The notes below the pieces were generated by a model that was not told the DNA's origin, made no database searches, and saw nothing but the letters and a program-made list of their open reading frames with translations. Shown here in pieces: positions 15,985-20,269 of a stretch of DNA of 20,269 nt (within the stretch, counting starts at the first letter, position 1; each line of letters starts with the position of its first letter). The stretch covers positions 1 to 20,269 of the forward strand of contig NZ_JABBOU010000028.1 in NCBI RefSeq assembly GCF_018853465.1, read 5' to 3'. The DNA comes from Acidithiobacillus montserratensis (GTDB lineage: Bacteria; Pseudomonadota; Gammaproteobacteria; Acidithiobacillales; Acidithiobacillaceae). The position numbers and the translations under genes are program-made.

Positions 15985-17093
15985 CAATAGCCACCGAAAT
16001 GGGCCTGCTTCATGTAACTACATACACCGTCAAGGCCTGGGAATAAGGTGGCGTGATTTATTCCCATTAGATGCAAATCATTGAGAGCCTTTTGGGTTTC
16101 CTGTCTGGATATAGAAAAGACTGACAAGTAACGTTTATTAAAAGTATTTTCCTGAATTTCTATATATTTTTCAATATCATCGATCGTGGATATACAGGAT
16201 ACGGACTGTTGTGGAATGCATCGTGGATTATGCAGTGCAGGCGTATCAAAAAATGATACATGTAAAGCCATATCTGATATGTGATTATATTGTGGGAAAT
16301 CGGCTGAGTAGCCCTTTCTATCAAATGCTAGTATTCGAACATTATCGCCCTCATGGCTTCTAGCATAAAAAAATGCAAAATACGCAGCAATATAGGGTGA
16401 TAGTGTCCAATCCAGGATCGGTGTTGGGTATCCGTGATGCTGCAACAAAGTGAGAAGCGACAAAATTTTTTCGTCATTTTCTAATGATGCAAAATCCGGG
16501 TGGATAGCGCTTATGTATCTTTGCAGAGACGGGATATTTTCTCTATAGTAACGATCTATATTAGCTCTATTTGTTCTATGAAACGATGTTCGTAATCGAT
16601 AGTGGGCAGGTTGCCCTCTGAAAACATATCTTCTATTGAAAAAATTGGTATTCACGAGAGAATGAAAGTCATCCCATGATAATGTATCTGTATGCAATGT
16701 TGATTCTTGACTTTGGTTGCAAATTAACCCATCAGTTTGACCCTCGGTACCATCAGGCAGTTTCCAGTTAAGTCGTAGGCCGTATTCATAGGTAACACGG
16801 ACTTTTGCTTCACTATATGTTCTTTGGTCGTAATCTTTTATTTTTAAAGATTTTTGAGTTCTTTCATACTCATATATTTTTGTAACTTTAATCCAATCCT
16901 TATTTTTCAGATCTTCGTAGCTGATACTGAACGATACAGTATATAGTGATTCTATCCCTGCAAAAATTGTGGCAAAGATTTCATACGTATCTTCCCCTAT
17001 GGAATCAACATTTAGGCATATCAACGAAGACAGACCCATAGATATATTCGTATATTTGCCAATATACTGTCCAGTCGGAATCATTGTTTTCAT
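15984..17093 (-). CDS. FRG-domain protein embedded in the restriction operon
   Basis: 369 residues. The C-terminal half carries the FRG domain (Pfam FRG): the name-giving motif in YVFRGQPAHYRLRTSFHR (Phe158-Arg159-Gly160) and the family signature LLQHHGYPTPILDWTLSPYIAAYFAF at 216-241, with GINHATLFPGLDGVC near the end. The first 140 residues are rich in beta-forming residues and unfamiliar. The biochemical activity of FRG domains is not settled; they turn up in defence loci and mobile elements, and a toxin role is my inference. No signal peptide or membrane segment is seen. It starts 3 nt after the hsdM stop with AGGA upstream and overlaps hsdS by 1 nt, so it sits inside the hsdM-hsdS pair. 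The DNA is much richer in A+T than hsdM, pointing to a separate origin before it joined the operon. Confidence 0.85.
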   Translation of the reverse strand: MKTMIPTGQYIGKYTNISMGLSSLICLNVDSIGEDTYEIFATIFAGIESLYTVSFSISYEDLKNKDWIKVTKIYEYERTQKSLKIKDYDQRTYSEAKVRVTYEYGLRLNWKLPDGTEGQTDGLICNQSQESTLHTDTLSWDDFHSLVNTNFFNRRYVFRGQPAHYRLRTSFHRTNRANIDRYYRENIPSLQRYISAIHPDFASLENDEKILSLLTLLQHHGYPTPILDWTLSPYIAAYFAFFYARSHEGDNVRILAFDRKGYSADFPQYNHISDMALHVSFFDTPALHNPRCIPQQSVSCISTIDDIEKYIEIQENTFNKRYLSVFSISRQETQKALNDLHLMGINHATLFPGLDGVCSYMKQAHFGGY

Positions 17094-17096
17094 TCT

Positions 17097-18674
17097 TTAT
17101 CCTAGCTTATACCCCAACATCCGCAGGTTCTGCACCATTTCCTCTTCCAGCCGCCGCCCTTCGGCCAACTGCGCGGAAAGTTCCTTGGTCAGTCGGGCCA
17201 TTTTTTCCTCAAAGGGCTCCCCGTCATCCTCCTTGGCAGCAGCGCCTACATAGCGCCCTGGTGTCAGGACGTGACTGTTCTTGCGGATCTCTTCCAGGCT
17301 GGCCGCTTTGCAGAAGCCGGGGATATCGGCATATTCCCCATCACCGTCACCGCGCCAGTTATGGTAGGTATCGGCAATCTTCTGGATATCCTCGTCAGAC
17401 AGTTCCCGATGGGTGCGATCGGCCATATACCCCATATTGCGTGCGTCGATGAACAGGACTTCACCAGTGCGTTCATAGAGTTCCTTGCCCTCCATCCCGC
17501 GTCCATCGTCCCGATTCTTGGCGAGGAACCATAGGCAGACGGGAATTTGGGTGCTGTAGAACAACTGGCCGGGCAGGGCCACCATGCAATCCACCAAGTC
17601 CGCCTCGATCAGGTTCTTGCGGATTTCCCCCTCGCCGCTGGTGTTGGAGGACATGGAACCATTGGCCAGCACAAAACCGGCGATGCCATAGGGTGCCAGA
17701 TGGTGGACCATGTGCTGTACCCAGGCGAAGTTCGCATTTCCCGCTGGCGGAACTCCATACTGCCAGCGTTTGTCCTCGCGTAGGAGATCGCCACCCCAAT
17801 CCGAGATGTTGAACGGGGGGTTGGCAAGAATGTAGTCCGCTCGCAGATCGGGATGCAGGTCATGGTGGAAAGTATCTGCCGCTTCGGACCCTAAGTCCGC
17901 CTCGATGCCGCGAATGGCGAGATTCATGAGGGCCAGCTTCCAGGTGTTCGGATTGGATTCTTGCCCGTAGACGCTGATGTCACCGATTTTGCCGCCGTGG
18001 GCCTCGATGAACTTTTCCGACTGAACGAACATGCCGCCAGACCCACAACAGGGATCGTATATGCGCCCCTTGTACGGGGCCAGCATGGCAACCAGGGCTC
18101 GAACCACCGATGCGGGGGTATAGAACTCGCCACCACGCTTGCCTTCTGCACTGGCGAACTTGCCCAAGAAGTATTCATAGACGCGGCCCAAGGTGTCTCT
18201 GGCCTGATGTTCCGCCGTGCCCAGCCCAATGGTTCCGATGAGGTCTACCAGTTCTCCAAGGCGGCGCTGGTCCAAGGTAGGCCGGGCATACCCTTTGGGC
18301 AGGATGTTTTTCAGGTGTGGGTTTTCCCGCTCGATGTCGGTCATGGCATCGTCGATGCGCTTGCCGATGTCCGTCTGTTTGGCGGCGGACTGTACCACCG
18401 GCCAGCGTGCCGAAGCAGGAACCCAAAACACCCCTTCCGCAGTGTACTCGTCGCGGTCTTCTGGATCGGCACCATCGCCTTCCGCCAGGATTTCGGCCTG
18501 CCTCTGGGCAAAGCGATCCGAGATGTACTTCAGGAAGATGAGGCCCAGCACGACATGCTTGTAGTCGGCGGCATCCAGGTGACCGCGCAGCTTATCCGCC
18601 GCCGCCCACAGGGTCGATTCCAGACTCTGGCTGGTGGTGTCTTCTGACTTGGCTTTCGGACGTCCTCTGGGCAT
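17097..18674 (-). CDS. hsdM: Type I restriction-modification DNA methyltransferase (M subunit)
   Basis: 525 residues, usual length. Transfers methyl from S-adenosylmethionine to N6 of adenine in the target site, protecting host DNA, and forms the core of the restriction complex with HsdS. N-terminal helical bundle ([33 protein letters not shown] in pieces), then GGEFYTP at 181-187 (motif X region), the SAM-binding [10 protein letters not shown] at 207-216 (motif I), and the catalytic NPPF at 285-288 (motif IV, gamma-class N6-adenine methylase). First gene of the operon: ATG at 18674 with AAAGGA about 8 nt upstream and a TATACT -10 box further back. The FRG gene follows after 3 nt. Confidence 0.97.
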   Translation of the reverse strand: MPRGRPKAKSEDTTSQSLESTLWAAADKLRGHLDAADYKHVVLGLIFLKYISDRFAQRQAEILAEGDGADPEDRDEYTAEGVFWVPASARWPVVQSAAKQTDIGKRIDDAMTDIERENPHLKNILPKGYARPTLDQRRLGELVDLIGTIGLGTAEHQARDTLGRVYEYFLGKFASAEGKRGGEFYTPASVVRALVAMLAPYKGRIYDPCCGSGGMFVQSEKFIEAHGGKIGDISVYGQESNPNTWKLALMNLAIRGIEADLGSEAADTFHHDLHPDLRADYILANPPFNISDWGGDLLREDKRWQYGVPPAGNANFAWVQHMVHHLAPYGIAGFVLANGSMSSNTSGEGEIRKNLIEADLVDCMVALPGQLFYSTQIPVCLWFLAKNRDDGRGMEGKELYERTGEVLFIDARNMGYMADRTHRELSDEDIQKIADTYHNWRGDGDGEYADIPGFCKAASLEEIRKNSHVLTPGRYVGAAAKEDDGEPFEEKMARLTKELSAQLAEGRRLEEEMVQNLRMLGYKLG

Positions 18675-18701
18675 TGCCTGATTCCTTTGTGTATTTTGAT
18701 C

Positions 18702-18707
18702 AGTATA
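18702..18707 (-). promoter_or_regulatory. -10 box of the hsdM operon promoter
   Basis: TATACT on the minus strand, 28 nt before the hsdM ATG, leaving a leader of about 20 nt. No good -35 is seen at 16-18 nt, so the site may need an activator. It overlaps the palindrome GTATAC and lies in the short gap shared with the divergent GIY-YIG remnant. Confidence 0.45.
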
Positions 18708-18739
18708 CCACGATGGCGGGCAGCTGATGAGAGGATGGC

Positions 18740-18898
18740 ATGGCCGGTGTGATATACCTGATGACCAACGTAGCCATGTCAGGCATGGTCAAGATCGGCA
18801 AAACCGAGAGTGCAGAAACCCTGTACACCCGGTTGAAAGATCTCAACAATACGAGCGTCCCTCTGCCTTTTAGTGTTACTTGGCGGTTTCAAGTTTGA
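18740..18898 (+). pseudogene. Truncated GIY-YIG nuclease (T5orf172-type) remnant
   Basis: 52 codons with a good ribosome site (AGAGG 5 nt upstream of the ATG). The protein begins [20 protein letters not shown] and continues through RLKDLNNTSVPLPFSV, the N-terminal half of the T5orf172/GIY-YIG family (pattern IYLMTN...GLVKIGKT...R...LN...VPLPF). Full proteins have the rest of the nuclease fold and usually more domains; here the frame ends with WRFQV and a stop, and no continuation is visible in the other frames. Catalytic Arg and Glu residues further on would be missing, so it is most likely a decayed gene cut off near 18885. It is divergent from hsdM, a place where such nucleases are often found. 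Confidence 0.7.
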
Positions 18899-18968
18899 AG
18901 TGTGAACACCCGCACCTAACTCTCTGACTTGTTTTGCCATGACTTCGGCAGGGCGCCAAAACAGCACG

Positions 18969-18985
18969 AAAAACCCCCAAGGGGG
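18969..18985 (-). terminator. CUUG-tetraloop Rho-independent terminator
   Basis: On the minus strand CCCC-CTTG-GGGG followed by TTTTT. C4-CUUG-G4 is a very stable hairpin. It lies 27 nt behind the stop of the small minus-strand ORF at 19013-19222 and supports transcription in that direction. Confidence 0.6.
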
Positions 18986-19012
18986 AAAGGGAAAGCGGCA
19001 GGAAAACGCCCC

Positions 19013-19222
19013 TCACGGCCTCCGCTTCACCTTGTACGCTGGCAGGGCAGACAGATCGATAACGGCGCTGTACACCTCCTGTGCCTGCCTGCGTGCCTTA
19101 CGCCGGGCACGGTATGCCCGCGACGCCGCCCTTTGTGCAGCTTTTTTATCCGGATGCACGCGTGGTCGACTGGCGCATCGCCTCTGGTGTGCATTGCTCT
19201 CTGTACTATTAAACGCTTCCAA
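19013..19222 (-). CDS. Small basic protein, unknown function
   Basis: 69 residues if the TTG at 19222 is used; a GTG further in (before HPDKKAAQRA) is another option. No known family. The middle is very basic (AYRARRKARRQAQEVYSAV) and the end reads LSALPAYKVKRRP, which would suit a nucleic-acid-binding protein. No membrane segment. Support for a real gene is indirect: GC-rich third codon positions, a Rho-independent terminator 27 nt behind the stop, and two operator-like palindromes with TATAAT boxes just upstream. Against it: no good ribosome site before the TTG, and a competing short frame overlaps it. Confidence 0.4.
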   Translation of the reverse strand: MEAFNSTESNAHQRRCASRPRVHPDKKAAQRAASRAYRARRKARRQAQEVYSAVIDLSALPAYKVKRRP

Positions 19223-19233
19223 GGATTACATTT

Positions 19234-19287
19234 ATATGACCGTCATATCATTTATAATTTATTTATATTACCGTCATATAAATTATA
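19234..19287. promoter_or_regulatory. Pair of operator-like palindromes in an AT-rich island
   Basis: ATATGACCGTCATAT (19234-19248) is a perfect 15-bp palindrome around a central C; ATATTACCGTCATAT (19265-19279) is the same with one mismatch. Starts are 31 bp apart, close to three helical turns. TATAAT occurs at 19253-19258 (plus) and at 19287-19282 (minus). This looks like a promoter controlled by a dimeric repressor on one face of the helix, perhaps for the small ORF at 19013-19222. Confidence 0.55.
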
Positions 19288-19437
19288 AGTCGAGCGTAGT
19301 GTATCACTGGATCGTGGCGACGCTAGGAAACCGCCCATCACGTCTGTCCACCCTCCCTCATCGCGGGGTCACCCAAACAAACAACATGGTGGATCGGGAC
19401 AGCGCTCGCGCCGCCCCGCTGGGTAAACAGCCGGATT

Positions 19438-19452
19438 GTCTACCCGGTAGGC
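19438..19452 (+). repeat. Palindrome copy R1 (one mismatch)
   Basis: GTCTACCCGGTAGGC, with central C. One mismatch to the consensus GTCTACCCGGTAGAC, flanked by AT and AAAA. Confidence 0.7.
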
Positions 19453-19536
19453 AAAAACCGATCACGCAACACCGGATACCCGCTCAACTATTCCAGGAAG
19501 TAGCCGCTGACAGGCGTGCGACAAGCCAAAGGCCAG

Positions 19537-19559
19537 GTTTGTCTACCCGGTAGACAAAC
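19537..19559 (+). repeat. Palindrome copy R2 (perfect, 23 bp)
   Basis: Core GTCTACCCGGTAGAC at 19541-19555, extended by GTTT on the left and AAAC on the right to a 23-bp perfect palindrome around a central C. Confidence 0.85.
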
Positions 19560-19868
19560 GAACAGGAGAGTTGGCGTGCTCAGCAGGCCTTTTCGCGCGT
19601 CGTTGCGCGATCGGCCTTGCGCTGCCAACCAGATAATAAGCCCCGGCCGTCCTGGTCACCGGCGTACCGTCACGCCCTCGTTGGGGCGCAGACGGCACAC
19701 TCGTCTCCCAAATGACTTGTCGGCAACCATGCGGCACAGCACTCGCCTACTCTCCCAGCTACGCGGTCGCTTCGGCGGATGCAGCTCGCCGCGTTGCCTA
19801 CCGGGGACTACTCGCCCTCGCTTCGCTCTCCAGGCTCGCAGCGGAGGAAACACGAAAGAAATCAGCAT

Positions 19869-19891
19869 TTTTGTCTACCCGGTAGACAAAA
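19869..19891 (+). repeat. Palindrome copy R3 (perfect, 23 bp)
   Basis: Core GTCTACCCGGTAGAC at 19873-19887, with TTTT before and AAAA after. Central base C, as in R1 and R2. Confidence 0.85.
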
Positions 19892-19914
19892 CGGCAGGAA
19901 CCACGCAGCGACCG

Positions 19915-20018
19915 AATACTTCCCGATGAAAACGAGCGATCATGCACCGAGCGCCCCCGAGGAGAAGAAAAGCGTACTCCTTCTTTATCTTGCAATCATC
20001 ACTCTATCGGGAAGTATT
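19915..20018. repeat. 13-bp inverted repeat between R3 and R4
   Basis: AATACTTCCCGAT (19915-19927) and its exact complement ATCGGGAAGTATT (20006-20018), 78 bp apart. Both arms sit inside an R3-R4 inverted pair (see findings). Confidence 0.75.
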
Positions 20019-20034
20019 TTTGGCTCTTCGTTTT

Positions 20035-20049
20035 GTCTACCGGGTAGAC
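20035..20049 (-). repeat. Palindrome copy R4
   Basis: GTCTACCGGGTAGAC on the plus strand; the central G means this copy is turned round relative to R1-R3. Preceded by TTTT. First member of the tandem array. Confidence 0.85.
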
Positions 20050-20096
20050 AGAAATTATCACGGGAACTCCGCCGGTGAAATTCTGGAGAGCGGGTG

Positions 20097-20119
20097 ATTT
20101 GTCTACCGGGTAGACAAAT
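20097..20119 (-). repeat. Palindrome copy R5 (perfect, 23 bp)
   Basis: Core GTCTACCGGGTAGAC at 20101-20115 with ATTT before and AAAT after; starts 66 bp after R4. Confidence 0.85.
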
Positions 20120-20163
20120 TTATTCGCGAAACTCCACGATACGATTTCGAGATAGGTATCTTC

Positions 20164-20178
20164 GCCCACCGGATAGAC
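20164..20178 (-). repeat. Palindrome copy R6 (degenerate)
   Basis: GCCCACCGGATAGAC, 12 of 15 positions agree with the consensus; starts 63 bp after R5, so the phase of the array is kept. Confidence 0.6.
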
Positions 20179-20227
20179 GCGCAAATAATGCGAAAGCATA
20201 AATCCGGAATGCGCTCTTTTTTGATTT

Positions 20228-20242
20228 ATCTACCGGGTAGAC
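20228..20242 (-). repeat. Palindrome copy R7
   Basis: ATCTACCGGGTAGAC, 14 of 15 positions; starts 64 bp after R6. The DNA behind it resembles that behind R5. Confidence 0.8.
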
Positions 20243-20269
20243 AAAATTTGTTCGATAAAATCAACGATT

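Larger units (their letters stand above)
19288..20269. other. Gene-poor, repeat-rich region (possible origin or centromere)
   Basis: Nearly 1 kb in which I find no credible gene. Frames exist on both strands, but their peptides are low in known motifs and are shaped by the palindromic repeat itself (it reads as VYPVDK or CLPGRQ depending on frame). It holds seven palindrome copies, two degenerate half-like copies (19421-19429 and 19796-19810) and a 13-bp inverted repeat. Such a layout suits a replication origin with iterons, a partition site or a multi-site operator of the element. Confidence 0.55.
20031..20269. repeat. Tandem array of about 64-bp units built on the palindrome
   Basis: R4-R7 start at 20035, 20101, 20164 and 20228, a 63-66 bp period, or about six helical turns. 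Sequence between the palindromes is also related: after R5 and R7 the stretches AAATTTATTCGCGAAACTCC and AAATTTGTTCGATAAAATCA and the following ACGAT align, and R4 has a looser match (TTATCACGGGAACTCC). The array continues past the right edge. Confidence 0.7.

Noticed and set aside
18939..19553. Plus-strand frame of 204 codons over the operator pair and R1-R2
   Set aside because: Crosses an operator-rich AT island, the terminator hairpin and two palindromes, lacks a ribosome site, and gives a low-complexity product without a family.
19999..20199. Repeat peptide frame on the minus strand (VYPVDK motif every 21-22 residues)
   Set aside because: The motif is only the palindrome read in one frame. 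R6 to R7 spacing of 64 bp breaks the frame and a TAG lies within R7. The other frames and strand give CLPGRQ just as well, so DNA-level selection explains it.
20031..20269. Regular repeats suggesting a CRISPR array
   Set aside because: Repeat copies differ, the repeat is a near-perfect palindrome of only 15-23 bp, and the intervening sequences resemble each other instead of being unique. No cas genes are present in the window.
18961..20269. Right attachment site of the element
   Set aside because: I looked for a repeat of the tRNA-Glu 3' end (GGTTCGAACCCCCCTGG type) and found none, so the element must end beyond the window.

Overview
The window reads as a gammaproteobacterial or Acidithiobacillia-like chromosome (my best guess is an acidophile of the Acidithiobacillus type; this is inferred from the hopanoid genes, SecB, the general protein character and moderate-to-high GC, not proven). 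It falls into two parts joined at a tRNA gene.

Part 1, positions 1-7222, is ordinary core chromosome. All protein genes are on the minus strand and tightly packed, in transcription order secB, gpsA, a membrane histidine kinase, an NtrC-type sigma-54 response regulator, a squalene synthase and a squalene-hopene cyclase that runs off the left edge. The last two make the hopanoid skeleton. A tRNA-Glu(UUC) with its own promoter and a strong terminator closes this part.

Part 2, positions about 7220 to the right edge, is the left end of an integrated mobile element. A tyrosine recombinase starts 68 bp after the tRNA 3' end. A UmuD-like self-cleaving protein without UmuC and a YbjQ-family protein follow on the plus strand. 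Then comes a minus-strand defence operon of about 9 kb: hsdM, FRG-domain gene, hsdS, PIN-domain membrane gene, hsdR, HEPN-domain gene. The first five genes are spaced by 3 nt or overlap by 1-4 nt, so the FRG and PIN genes are built into a type I restriction-modification operon. The HEPN gene follows 66 nt after hsdR. FRG, PIN and HEPN are all types of domain expected in toxins or RNases, so the locus looks like a DNA-restriction system with several back-up killing or dormancy effectors. This is the most interesting system in the window.

Beyond hsdM lie a truncated GIY-YIG (T5orf172) gene, a small basic minus-strand ORF with a CUUG-tetraloop terminator behind it and a pair of operator-like palindromes in front of it, and about 1 kb of gene-poor DNA. 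That DNA carries seven copies of a 15-bp palindrome, GTCTACCSGGTAGAC. The last four copies are in a tandem array with a 63-66 bp period that runs off the right edge, like an iteron or centromere region of the element. The right attachment site is not in the window.
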